Part shown: piece after piece, positions 19,716-28,523 of the stretch
Layout of the letters: every line of letters begins with the position of its first letter
Numbering within the stretch: position 1 is the stretch's first letter
From: Ignavibacteria bacterium
Lineage (GTDB): Bacteria; Bacteroidota; Ignavibacteria; Tepidaquicellales; OLB5
Reading direction: 5' to 3'
Assembly: GCA_030835025.1 (NCBI GenBank)
Contig: JAUQWS010000021.1
Coordinates: 1-63,941, forward strand
DNA length: 63,941 nt
Program-made: the position numbers and the translations under genes
The notes under the pieces: model-generated
What the model was told of the DNA's origin: nothing
The model's input: only the letters and a program-made list of their open reading frames with translations
The model's database searches: none

Positions 19716-20808
19716 TTAATTAGCCATTAAGTAGCTTTTTATGAAGTCATCAATGCTGCCATCCATAACAGCCTGAGTGTTGCTTGTCTCATATTCAGTA
19801 CGGTGATCTTTCACCATATTATAGGGGTGGAATACGTAGGACCTTATCTGGCTGCCCCACTCGATCTTTTTCTTGGCGCTTTCTATCTTATCATGCTTTG
19901 CCTGTTCTTTTTCCTTTTCAAGCTGGTAGAGCTTTGACTTCAGCATTTTCATTGCATTTGCCCTGTTCTGATGCTGAGATCGCTCATTCTGACACTGAAC
20001 CACAATTCCTGTCGGAATGTGGGTTATCCTGATGGCAGTCTCTACCTTGTTAACATTCTGCCCGCCTGCACCTCCGCTTCGGAATGTATCGGTTTTGATA
20101 TCAGCAGGGTTTATCTCAATTTCAATATTATCATCCACTACGGGATAGACATATACTGCTGCAAATGATGTATGCCTTTTTTTATTTGCATCAAAAGGTG
20201 AAATTCTCACCAGGCGGTGGACGCCGTTTTCTGCTTTCAAATATCCGTAAGCGTATTTACCTTCTACTTCAATGGTAGCACTCTTTATCCCCGCTCCGTC
20301 TCCTTCTAGCAGGTCTACTACTTCGGCTTTAAATCCTTTTTTCTCGCAGTATCTCAGATACATTCTCATGAGCATCTGTGCCCAGTCCTGTGCTTCAGTT
20401 CCTCCGGCCCCGGAATTAATGGTAAGAATAGCCTCGCGCTCATCATCTGCTTCGCTCAGCATGTTTCGGAATTCCAGATCAGCTACCTCTTTTTCAAGGT
20501 TTTCTATGTCTTTTTCAAAGGATTCCTCAAGTGATTCGTCCTTTTCCTCCTCTGCAAGCTGAATAAGTGATTCCTGGTCATTGAACCTGGTATCCAGATT
20601 CTTCCAAAGGTCAATCCATTCTGTGAGCCGAGTTATTTCCTGGTGGGTCTTCTGGGCTTCAACATTATCATCCCAGAATTTGGGGTCATTTGTCTTATGG
20701 CGAAGTGATTCTACAACAGATTCCTTTTCGGGTATTTCAAAGGAACCTCCTTAGATCATTGATCCGTTTTCTTAACTGCTTTAACTGTGTCTTACTGTAA
20801 TCGAACAT
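19716..20808 (-). CDS. prfB: Peptide chain release factor 2, expressed by programmed +1 frameshift
   Basis: RF2 recognises UGA and UAA stop codons. The gene starts at ATG 20808 and reads 23 codons to an in-frame UGA at 20737-20739. Skipping one base there joins it to the long frame that runs to the TAA at 19716, giving a 363-aa protein of normal RF2 length. The long frame has the coiled N-terminal domain, the 'SPF' tripeptide anticodon in '[16 protein letters not shown]', and the catalytic 'GGQ' in '[15 protein letters not shown]'. The first start inside the long frame (20462) would delete the N-terminal domain and should not be used. The frameshift makes synthesis self-regulated by RF2 level. 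It is the first gene of a run with lolE and ubiE. Confidence 0.95.
20737..20751 (-). promoter_or_regulatory. prfB: Programmed +1 frameshift site of prfB
   Basis: The site reads AGGAGG TTC CTT TGA. The internal Shine-Dalgarno AGGAGG is three nucleotides before the slippery CTT, and the UGA is codon 24, exactly the arrangement of the bacterial prfB recoding site (AGGGGG TAT CTT TGA in E. coli). Confidence 0.93.
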
Positions 20809-20912
20809 ATTCCTAAATGAAGTGAAGGATTCACCTCTTTAATCTCTCTGATATTATTTACTTTAATAGACTAATTTAACTATCTTTAATATAATGATAT
20901 TATAGCAAGCAT

Positions 20913-21230
20913 TTATGGCTTTTCTATCTCCATCATCAACAATGCGGATGCGATGGTCTTCCCTTGCGCGTCGTTCTTGAGTGACACCGTTCCCCCGCCT
21001 CCAAGCGTATTATGAAGGACAAAATTGAGCGCATTAATATTGGGTATTTCGTACCTTTCAACTTCACCAAGTACTATTCCCTCAAAATACTTCTTGACAG
21101 CGTCGGCTGTCACTTTTTCCTTTATTAGCTCGTAATCTTCCTTCTTGTAGGCAATGATGCCTGCATTTGCAGCATCGCCTTTATCGCCTGAACGGCCATG
21201 GCATATTTCAAATAGCTTTATCTTTGGCAT
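20913..21230 (-). CDS. AtuA-like C-terminal (ferredoxin-fold) domain protein
   Basis: This 105-aa stand-alone protein resembles the small domain found C-terminal to, or next to, AtuA/DUF1446 proteins linked to acyclic terpene or acyl-CoA metabolism. The diagnostic stretches are 'CHGRSGDKGDAANAGIIA' near the N-terminus and 'NALNFVLHNTLGGGGTVSL' in the second half. It is complete and starts at an ATG. No AtuA partner, carboxylase or CoA enzyme lies nearby. It precedes prfB by 104 bp on the same strand and may have its own transcript. The biochemical role is unknown. Confidence 0.8.
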   Translation of the reverse strand: MPKIKLFEICHGRSGDKGDAANAGIIAYKKEDYELIKEKVTADAVKKYFEGIVLGEVERYEIPNINALNFVLHNTLGGGGTVSLKNDAQGKTIASALLMMEIEKP

Positions 21231-21298
21231 AGAATAATCATTGAATTTAGCGAAATTAAATAAAAAAGGTGAGAAGTGAAATGACTTTCGTACAGAAG

Positions 21299-22228
21299 CT
21301 ACCCCTTGGGATGTGCTTTTTCGTAGACCTTCTTCAGCCTGTCTATTGATACATGAGTGTAGATTTGTGTTGTTGAGAGGCTTGAGTGCCCCAGAAGGTC
21401 CTTTACAGCCCTTATATCAGCCCCGTGGTCAAGCAAATGAGTTGCAAATGAATGGCGAAGAACGTGCGGACTCTTCTTCTTTAGCTCTGATATCTGCGAA
21501 ATGTACTGATTAGTGATGCGGTTCAAAAGGGCCGGGTAGAGTTTCTTACCGTTTTTTGCATTGAACACGACACCGTTATCATATTCAATTGCTCTTTCTG
21601 TAAAATATACATCACGTTTTTCAAGATATGCCGAAATTGCGCCTGTTGCAATAAGTCCGATTGGTATTATACGCTCTTTTCTGCCCTTGCCTCTCACACG
21701 AATTGTACAATTGTCATAGTCTATTCTGTCAATGGTTAGATTCATAAGCTCGCTCAACCTTAAACCCGAACTATAAAAGAGTTCAATAATTGCCCTATCC
21801 CTCGCTCCCCATATATCGCCCGCAAAAGTTTTTGAGTCAAGCAGTGCAGTAAGTGACGATTCATCAATAACAGTAGGCAGATTCCTGCCTAATTTCGGGA
21901 AGATAAGATTTCTTGAAGGGTTATCGTTATGCAGTTTTTTGCGGTTGAGGAATTTGTAAAAGGATTTAAGAGTCGATATCTTCCTTGAAATGGTCTTCTT
22001 TGAATACCTGGTCTCTTTTGATAGCACGAAAGAAGCTATGAACTCCTTCAAAGTTCCTTCGTCGATATAATCCAGCTCGATCTTAGCACCGGAATCTTCC
22101 ATGTTCTTTGCAGCAAATCCGTAAAGATCGTTGAGGTCCTTGATATAATTCAAAAGGGTATTACGCGAATAGTTCTTTTCGTTTATTAAGTAAGCCGAAA
22201 ACTTATCTATTGCCTGTATCAGGTTCAT
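21299..22228 (-). CDS. xerC: Tyrosine recombinase XerC/XerD-like
   Basis: This 309-aa site-specific recombinase has a SAM-like core-binding domain (about 1-95) and a catalytic domain with all six residues: Arg157, Lys181, His255, Arg258, His281 and nucleophile Tyr290 ('TQIYTH'). Length and motifs fit chromosomal Xer proteins that resolve chromosome dimers at dif; no integron or phage context is present. Its ATG overlaps the tldE stop (TGATG), placing it last in the topA-tldD-tldE-xer run. A topA-xer neighbourhood is also known in Firmicutes. XerC versus XerD cannot be settled from one copy. Confidence 0.9.
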   Translation of the reverse strand: MNLIQAIDKFSAYLINEKNYSRNTLLNYIKDLNDLYGFAAKNMEDSGAKIELDYIDEGTLKEFIASFVLSKETRYSKKTISRKISTLKSFYKFLNRKKLHNDNPSRNLIFPKLGRNLPTVIDESSLTALLDSKTFAGDIWGARDRAIIELFYSSGLRLSELMNLTIDRIDYDNCTIRVRGKGRKERIIPIGLIATGAISAYLEKRDVYFTERAIEYDNGVVFNAKNGKKLYPALLNRITNQYISQISELKKKSPHVLRHSFATHLLDHGADIRAVKDLLGHSSLSTTQIYTHVSIDRLKKVYEKAHPKG

Positions 22229-23565
22229 CAGATCGCATCTGAAAGGCTGGAGAAATTAAAATTAGCAACTTTCATCGGGGGAACAAATATTGGGTAGTCG
22301 CCGGTTTCAGCTCCGACAGCCTTTTCCGGTTTTCCCAGCTCCAGTATATTGTTCAGAACGTTCATAGGGCTTTCATTAAACCTGAAATTCCTAAGAGGCC
22401 GCACAATCTTTCCGTTCTTTATTTCAAAAACTCCGTCTCTTGTTAATCCTGTCAGAAGCATTGTTTTTGGGTCAACACTTCTGATGTACCAAAAACGCGT
22501 TACAAGTACAGCACTTTCTGATGTACTTATCATATCTTCTAGTGTTCTGCCGGGATTTCCTTTCATCAGTATATTTGAAGGATATGGAACTGAAGGAGCC
22601 GAAGTCTTCTCTGCCCAGAACCTGTTCCTGTGAAGATTCCTTAACACACCCCCTTCGAACCACTGAATTGGACCCCTGGGTTCACCATCCCAGGTAAATG
22701 GAACAGAGGGGGCATTCAAGTCAACTGGATCAGAATATATATGTACCGAGTCATTTGCGAGCTTCTCTCCTATCAGATTGCCGCCGCCGGGTGAGGAAAA
22801 AAAGCTTCTGCCTTCATCAGCACCTCGGGAACCCATATAATTAAGGCAGAGTGAAACCATATCTGCGGCCGCTGAAGGTTCAAGTATCACCGTATACCTG
22901 CCCGGCTCAATTACAGCCGGATTGACCGACATTTTTGAACGCTCTATAACATGATCGCACAATCCTTTGAAATCAATATTTCCTGAATCTGTATATAACT
23001 TCTCGAATCTGCCTGAGCCGGAGCCGTCAACTGTGCGTATCGTCGATGACAAATTCGCTTTAGTACCCCTGTTATATGCAAATAATCCCGTTGTTGAAAG
23101 GATGGCAGAGAAAGAAACCTCGTCCTCTTCATAACCTGCGCACGTTACATCATTCTTTATTGAACTCTCAATGACATAAGAAACCTGAGTTGTCCTGCCA
23201 GCGGCACTCATCTTAGCGGTGTTTTCCGAAAAATTGAATGATTCACTGTAAACCTGCGGTGCAAGCGGTGGCATGAATTCCCTGTTTTCGGGGGATAACC
23301 TTGCGATTTCCTCTGATCTGCTTACAGCTTCTTTTAGTGATCCCTCATCAAACCTGTTTGTTGTTACTGAACCTGATTTTTTTCCGATGCTGCTGGTTAT
23401 TGTAAGGCTGAGCCCGTCAGCAAAACCGTTAGTTGAAAGTGAGTTCCGTGCAAAGCGTATGTTGTATGAATTGTTACCGCTCAGAGTTGCAATTGCTGAA
23501 TCTGCTTTGGAATTAGAAATGACTTTGGCAAGCAGGTTCCTGGCTTCATTTTCATTAAGGATCAT
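22228..23565 (-). CDS. TldE/PmbA-family metalloprotease subunit
   Basis: This 445-aa protein is the TldE (PmbA)-like partner of the TldD/TldE heterodimeric protease, which degrades unfolded peptides and matures some RiPPs. It has the family C-terminal pattern 'DPKTMLLTGLTRDGVFEIKNG' and lacks an HExxxH motif, as expected for the non-catalytic subunit. It has no signal peptide. It overlaps tldD by 4 bp upstream and the xer gene by 1 bp downstream, so it is translationally coupled to both. No RiPP precursor is visible nearby. Confidence 0.9.
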   Translation of the reverse strand: MILNENEARNLLAKVISNSKADSAIATLSGNNSYNIRFARNSLSTNGFADGLSLTITSSIGKKSGSVTTNRFDEGSLKEAVSRSEEIARLSPENREFMPPLAPQVYSESFNFSENTAKMSAAGRTTQVSYVIESSIKNDVTCAGYEEDEVSFSAILSTTGLFAYNRGTKANLSSTIRTVDGSGSGRFEKLYTDSGNIDFKGLCDHVIERSKMSVNPAVIEPGRYTVILEPSAAADMVSLCLNYMGSRGADEGRSFFSSPGGGNLIGEKLANDSVHIYSDPVDLNAPSVPFTWDGEPRGPIQWFEGGVLRNLHRNRFWAEKTSAPSVPYPSNILMKGNPGRTLEDMISTSESAVLVTRFWYIRSVDPKTMLLTGLTRDGVFEIKNGKIVRPLRNFRFNESPMNVLNNILELGKPEKAVGAETGDYPIFVPPMKVANFNFSSLSDAI

Positions 23566-25151
23566 TTGCCTGCCTCCTTCGTCGTATTAAGTATGTTCAC
23601 TTTTCGGAATCTTGCTGGTGAACTGCCGTGGCTGACAGGTGAAACCTGGCCGGGCTCTCCTTTTCCGCAGAAGAAAGAACCGCCGAGTTTATATTCACTT
23701 GCGTCGCAGACTGCATCGCACGAATTCCACAAATCTACAGTATTCCCCTGGTAAGCAACATCCCTAAGCATACCTATAATCTTCCCGTTTTTTATCTCCC
23801 AGAATTCCTGGCCTGTAAACTGGAAGTTATATCGCTGCATATCAATACTCCAGCTGCCATCACCTTTAATATAGATGCCGTCTTCAGTATCCGCTATCAG
23901 ATCGGCCAGAGAAAGTTTCTTGTTTCCCGGCATTAAGGAAACATTCGGCATTCTTTGTATCGGAAAATGTTCCCAGCTATCTGCATAAGCGCAGCCGTTG
24001 GATGCTTTTTCGCCGATGAATTTTGCCATTTCTCGGGTTGTCTGGTAACCAACAAATCTTCCGCTATTGATTATATCCCATTCAGTAGTCTTTACACCGT
24101 CGTCATCATAACCGCGCGTAGCAAGCCCGTTTTTCTGTGTCCTATCGCCCTTTATATTTATGTGTTCACTTCCGTACTGAAGTTTCCCGAGCTTATCAAC
24201 GGTCATAAAACTTGTGCCTGCATAATTGGCTTCGTATCCAAGGGCTCTGTCAAGCTCTGTAGGGTGGCCGCATGATTCATGAATTGTAAGCCATAAATGA
24301 GTTGGGTCAAGAATAATGTCTCTCTTCCCCGGCTCCACAGAAGGAGCTTTTTGTTTCATCTTTGTGTGCTCAACCGCTTCCTCAACATCTTTCATAAAAT
24401 CGTAATCCTCAAAGTATTCATATCCCATTCCGATAGGTGCCGTAAACGCGTCCCTGGAATCGAACTGACCGCTTTGCTTATCAATAACCGTAACATCAAA
24501 AGAGGTGAACAGCCTGTGCAGGTCCTGCTTTATGTAAGAGCCTTCTGAAGATGCAAAATACTTCCACTCATTAACAGCCCAGATAAATGAAGAACAGTAG
24601 TCAGCCCCTGCTTCTTTTGCCTTTGCATTTACAGTGAAAAGCCGGTTCACTTTGTCATCTATAGATACATCGAAAGCGCTTTTTTTTATCGGCGTTTTCC
24701 ACGAATCATTATAAACCGGAGTTGCGGCAAGTTCAACTTTACTGTTTTGTATCCTGCTGTTTGCTCTTGCGATCTCGCATGCAATTTTTGATACTCTTGA
24801 GACCTCATCTTCCGTAAATGTACTGCTTGCGGCAAATCCCCAGGAACCGTTAACGATCACTCTGACCGAAAAACCGAAATTCTCATTGTCGCGTATCGAT
24901 TGGATGACTTGCTCTCTTGTAGAAATGTTCTGCGACCGGAAATTGCTGAGGCGAAAATCTGAATAAGAGGCGCCATTTTTACCTGCAGTAAAAATAGCTG
25001 TATCAGCCATCTTCTTTATGAAATCATCTTCAAACATTCTGTGGCGGGGTTTATCAATAGTTCTGCTCAAAATATCACTCCCAACTGAATTAACAAACAA
25101 AGCTCCAGGCACAGCCATGGAGCAGCATTTGACGAAATCTCTTCTTTTCAT
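23562..25151 (-). CDS. TldD-family zinc metalloprotease with Tat-like N-terminal leader
   Basis: This 529-aa catalytic subunit of the TldD/TldE protease carries the zinc motif 'HESCGHPTELDRA' (His291, Glu292, His296). It differs from cytoplasmic TldD by an N-terminal leader: 'KRRDFVKC' (twin-arginine-like) followed by a hydrophobic stretch to about residue 22. Similar leaders occur in TldD-like proteins of Bacteroidota. If functional, this subunit would be exported while its TldE partner, with no leader, would not. It lies 5 bp after topA on the same strand and overlaps tldE by 4 bp. Confidence 0.9.
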   Translation of the reverse strand: MKRRDFVKCCSMAVPGALFVNSVGSDILSRTIDKPRHRMFEDDFIKKMADTAIFTAGKNGASYSDFRLSNFRSQNISTREQVIQSIRDNENFGFSVRVIVNGSWGFAASSTFTEDEVSRVSKIACEIARANSRIQNSKVELAATPVYNDSWKTPIKKSAFDVSIDDKVNRLFTVNAKAKEAGADYCSSFIWAVNEWKYFASSEGSYIKQDLHRLFTSFDVTVIDKQSGQFDSRDAFTAPIGMGYEYFEDYDFMKDVEEAVEHTKMKQKAPSVEPGKRDIILDPTHLWLTIHESCGHPTELDRALGYEANYAGTSFMTVDKLGKLQYGSEHINIKGDRTQKNGLATRGYDDDGVKTTEWDIINSGRFVGYQTTREMAKFIGEKASNGCAYADSWEHFPIQRMPNVSLMPGNKKLSLADLIADTEDGIYIKGDGSWSIDMQRYNFQFTGQEFWEIKNGKIIGMLRDVAYQGNTVDLWNSCDAVCDASEYKLGGSFFCGKGEPGQVSPVSHGSSPARFRKVNILNTTKEAGK

Positions 25152-25156
25152 GCGGT

Positions 25157-27475
25157 TTAACTATGCAGATCTACTGCATCTTTGGATTCAAGTTCTACTT
25201 TGTGCTTGCATTCCGGGCACTCAAGGTACTCGCCTTTTTTCTTTGAATATTTTTCCAGCATGTAACTGCTGCCGCACATATCACATTTGGTCTCCCTTGG
25301 TTTGCTGTTAGAAATGAAATCGCAATCGGGATATCTTGTGCAGCCGTAAAAAACTTTTTTGGATTTGAGAGCCTTTCTTGCGAGGATCTCTCCTTCTTTG
25401 CATTTCGGGCACTTGATGCCTAATGTAATCGGCTGAATATTTTTGCATTCAGGGTATCTTGAGCAGCCGAGGAATTTCCCGTATTTGCTTGATTTAACCA
25501 CCATCGGAGCTTCGCATAAAGAGCAGAACTTTCCTTCAGCCAGTTCCTGGTGTTCTTCCTGTTCGCCGGGCAGGGGTTTTGCGTTCTTGCATTTTGGATA
25601 GTTGCTGCATGAAAGGAATCTTCCGTTCCTTCCCCACTTTATTATCATTTTCTTGCCGCACTTATCGCAGTCAATATCTGTTTTTTCGATAAGTGATTCT
25701 TTGATCTCCTTTGTGGACTTGTTGAGGAATTCCAGATCCAGATTGAAAGGAAGGTAAAAATCGCTTAGTACTTTTTCATAAGAAAGTTCACCTTCAGCTA
25801 TCTTATCCAGTTCTTCTTCCATCTGAGCGGTAAATTTAACGTTTATCACATCAGAAAAATGGCTGGCAAGAAGCCTGTTCACTGTTTCTCCAAGCTCAGT
25901 AGCGTACAGTTTTCTTTCTCTCAGATCACAATACGTCCTGTTGATGATAGTAGAAACTATCAAAGCGTACGTGGAAGGTCGTCCTATACCAAGATTATCA
26001 AGCTGCTTTATCAGGCTGCTTTCAGTATACCGTGGCGGAGGATTTGTAAAATGCTGTTTCTTGAACATTTCTTCCAGATCCAAAAGGTCACCAACTTCGA
26101 TCTCTTCGGGTATGGCAAATTTATCTTCAGTATCCTCATCCTCCTCTTCAAATACGTCATCGTATATAACAAGGAATCCTTTAAACTTTATGGTTGAATC
26201 AGTGGTTCTGAATTGGTATGTATTAAGCCGTTTCCCGTTTGTTGATTCTGAAAACGAATCAATAAGCAAAGTTATCTGGTCGCTTACCGAATTCTGCATC
26301 TGGCAGGCTAAGAACCGTCTCCATATCAGCTCATACAGCCTGTAGAGGTCCGGTGTCAGGTCTTTTTTCAGGCTCTCAGGTGTCCTCCATACAGAAGTAG
26401 GCCTGATCGCTTCATGCGCATCCTGGGTATTTTCCTTTTTCTTAGAAAAAACCCTGGTTTCAGAAGGAAGATATTCTTTCCCGTATTTCTCTTTTATGAA
26501 ACCTCTGGCTTCGCTTACTGCATCATCACTAAGCCTGGTGGAGTCTGTTCTCATGTAGGTGATAAGACCTGTAAGTCCTTCTTCACCGATATCAATACCT
26601 TCGTACAGCTTCTGTGCAAGCATCATGGTTTTTTTCGGTGCAAAGCGAAGCCTAACCGATGCATCCTGCTGAAGCGAAGAAGTTGTGAACGGCGGGTATG
26701 GATTTCTCTTAACTTCCTTGCGGATAATATCACTGACCTTGAAGAGCTTTTCGCCCAGATCCTTCAGGATGTCATCTGCTTCTTTTTCATTCTGAATTCT
26801 CGGATCCTCGCCGTTGAACTTGAAAGAAGTATCATTCTTCGAAATGAGCTTTGATTCAAATATCTTGTTCTTATCCCTATCCCTGAAATTCGCAAGTACG
26901 CTCCAGTATTCTGTGGGTATGAATCTCCGTATTTCTTCTTCCCTGTCGCAGATAAGCCTTAAAGCAACTGACTGCACCCGGCCCGCGGAAAGCCCGTAAT
27001 ATATTACTTTCCACAGGAACGGGCTCACCTTGTAACCTACTATCCTATCCAGTGCGCGCCTTGCCTGCTGTGAACTGACAAGCTTTTCATCTATATGAAG
27101 CGGATTATTGATACCTTCTTCTACGCCCTTTTTGGTTATCTCATTAAATAGAACACGAAGTATGTTCTTATTCTTGCCTTTTACCTCTTCGGCAATATCA
27201 AAAGCAATCGCCTCTCCTTCACGGTCAGGGTCAGTTGCTATGAATATCTTATCGGACCCGGCAGCAAGCTCTTTCAGCTCTTCAATAACTTTTTCCTTGC
27301 CAGGAATAGTCTCATAAGTCAGTTCATACCCGTTTTCAAAATCAACACTGATCTTGCTTTTGGGAAGATTCTTTATGTGACCAACAGAAGCAATTACTTT
27401 GTAATTCTTTCCAAGATATTTGTTTATCGTTTTTGCCTTTGAAGGCGACTCAACTATTACGAGTGATTTAGCCAT
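25157..27475 (-). CDS. topA: DNA topoisomerase I
   Basis: This type IA topoisomerase relaxes negative supercoils. The 772-aa chain has an N-terminal Toprim domain ('VIVESPSKAKTI' at 6-17 with Glu9; 'TDPDREGEAI' at 81-90), the active-site Tyr307 in 'LTGLITYMRTDSTRLS', and four C-terminal four-Cys zinc ribbons beginning with 'CDKCGKK', 'CSLCEAP', 'CPKCKEG' and 'CDMCGSS'. All catalytic elements are intact. It follows smg by 31 bp and precedes tldD by 5 bp. Confidence 0.97.
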   Translation of the reverse strand: MAKSLVIVESPSKAKTINKYLGKNYKVIASVGHIKNLPKSKISVDFENGYELTYETIPGKEKVIEELKELAAGSDKIFIATDPDREGEAIAFDIAEEVKGKNKNILRVLFNEITKKGVEEGINNPLHIDEKLVSSQQARRALDRIVGYKVSPFLWKVIYYGLSAGRVQSVALRLICDREEEIRRFIPTEYWSVLANFRDRDKNKIFESKLISKNDTSFKFNGEDPRIQNEKEADDILKDLGEKLFKVSDIIRKEVKRNPYPPFTTSSLQQDASVRLRFAPKKTMMLAQKLYEGIDIGEEGLTGLITYMRTDSTRLSDDAVSEARGFIKEKYGKEYLPSETRVFSKKKENTQDAHEAIRPTSVWRTPESLKKDLTPDLYRLYELIWRRFLACQMQNSVSDQITLLIDSFSESTNGKRLNTYQFRTTDSTIKFKGFLVIYDDVFEEEDEDTEDKFAIPEEIEVGDLLDLEEMFKKQHFTNPPPRYTESSLIKQLDNLGIGRPSTYALIVSTIINRTYCDLRERKLYATELGETVNRLLASHFSDVINVKFTAQMEEELDKIAEGELSYEKVLSDFYLPFNLDLEFLNKSTKEIKESLIEKTDIDCDKCGKKMIIKWGRNGRFLSCSNYPKCKNAKPLPGEQEEHQELAEGKFCSLCEAPMVVKSSKYGKFLGCSRYPECKNIQPITLGIKCPKCKEGEILARKALKSKKVFYGCTRYPDCDFISNSKPRETKCDMCGSSYMLEKYSKKKGEYLECPECKHKVELESKDAVDLHS

Positions 27476-27506
27476 TTAATAGATTTTTCAGTAATTAACA
27501 GTAATT

Positions 27507-27965
27507 TTAATGTATAGTATCGTTGGTATTTATCATTACCCTGTTGTTCGAGTCATGCATCTCATCTATATCAAGCAGGTAATTTGCAATAATGAGCTTC
27601 ATGTCAGGTTCTTCAACTCTGCTGTAGCTTGAAACCATGATCTTATCTATGATAAGATCAATATCCATATTGTTTATTAAACCAAGCTCCTTAAGCTGGA
27701 TCAGATATCCGTAAGCTTCGGGAGAAATAATGTTCTGCTCAAGGTCGTGGAGAAATCTTTGCGAATTATTTTCTTTCTGTTTTTCGACAAAGATCTTTTC
27801 TCCGGCGTAGATCTTGGAGTATACCCAGCTGAACGCAGTATTTATCTCATTCTGCGTGTACCCCAGATTTTCGAGCTTATGCATATCAACTTCAGTAAGC
27901 TGCTTATTGTTTTTCAGCTCCGATAGAAGGAAGACTATTATTTCAATAATTTTTTCGTATAACAT
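27507..27965 (-). CDS. DUF494 family protein (Smg-like)
   Basis: This 152-aa protein belongs to the DUF494/Smg family. The opening 'EKIIEIIVFLLSELKNN' and the later 'LEQNIISPEAYGYLIQLKELGLI' are its conserved blocks. It is acidic, mostly helical and cytoplasmic, with no known biochemical role. Smg genes commonly sit beside dprA or topA-related genes in proteobacteria, and here it lies directly upstream of topA. ybeY precedes it by 6 bp, so ybeY-smg-topA are likely co-transcribed. Confidence 0.85.
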   Translation of the reverse strand: MLYEKIIEIIVFLLSELKNNKQLTEVDMHKLENLGYTQNEINTAFSWVYSKIYAGEKIFVEKQKENNSQRFLHDLEQNIISPEAYGYLIQLKELGLINNMDIDLIIDKIMVSSYSRVEEPDMKLIIANYLLDIDEMHDSNNRVMINTNDTIH

Positions 27966-27971
27966 ATATTC

Positions 27972-28379
27972 TTAATTGCCCAGATAGTAATTTTCTTTTC
28001 CTGTTATAAGTTCCTTTTGCCTTTTTGTCCGGTCAAGATATCCCGCCAAATGAAGGCTCCCATGTATTATAACCCTTTTGAGTTCCTGATTGTATCCCGA
28101 ACCGTAAAATTTGCCGTTTTTCTTAACGGTATCAAGAGAAATGAACATTTCACCTTCTATATTTTTCTTGTTACTATTGTAAGGAAAAGTAATGATATCT
28201 GTATCATAATTGTGATCTAAGTACTTCTTGTTAATCCTCCTTAAATCACTGTTACTGACGAAATTTACCGCAATTTCATTGAATCTGCAATCCTCCCCAT
28301 GGATTACTTTAGATACTAAGGACTTAACAGAATTTATTGTTATGGGAAGCTTTAAAGTTGGGTGTAAATTATTTACCAA
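27972..28379 (-). CDS. ybeY: Endoribonuclease YbeY (rRNA maturation)
   Basis: YbeY is a metal-dependent RNase that acts in 16S rRNA 3'-end maturation and 70S quality control. The motif is 'HGSLHLAGYLD'; the third ligand, His in most bacteria, is Asp here, as in other Bacteroidota. 'LDHNYDTDIITFPY' is the second conserved block. The frame is open back to TTG 28430. The TTG at 28379 gives the normal N-terminal length (136 aa, 'VNNLHPTLKLP') and has an AAGAG just upstream, so I prefer it. smg follows after 6 bp. Confidence 0.88.
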   Translation of the reverse strand: MVNNLHPTLKLPITINSVKSLVSKVIHGEDCRFNEIAVNFVSNSDLRRINKKYLDHNYDTDIITFPYNSNKKNIEGEMFISLDTVKKNGKFYGSGYNQELKRVIIHGSLHLAGYLDRTKRQKELITGKENYYLGN

Positions 28380-28523
28380 TATGGCTCTTTTAGTGACTAA
28401 ATGTGTTTTCAGCGATACCCTTTTTATCAAAAACTGTGCCTAAATTCAAGAAAATTAAAGTGTAACATTAACACAAAGTCAAAACTCCTTATTTTAAAAC
28501 ACTTAAAAATATGCAGAAATTTA

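Noticed and set aside
20462-20808. prfB as a pseudogene or truncated RF2
   Set aside because: The apparent break is the conserved programmed +1 frameshift, and the restored protein has normal length and both functional motifs.
21299-22228. Tyrosine recombinase as a mobile-element integrase
   Set aside because: It is embedded by overlap in a housekeeping run (topA-tldD-tldE-xer); no phage, attachment-site repeat or cargo genes flank it.
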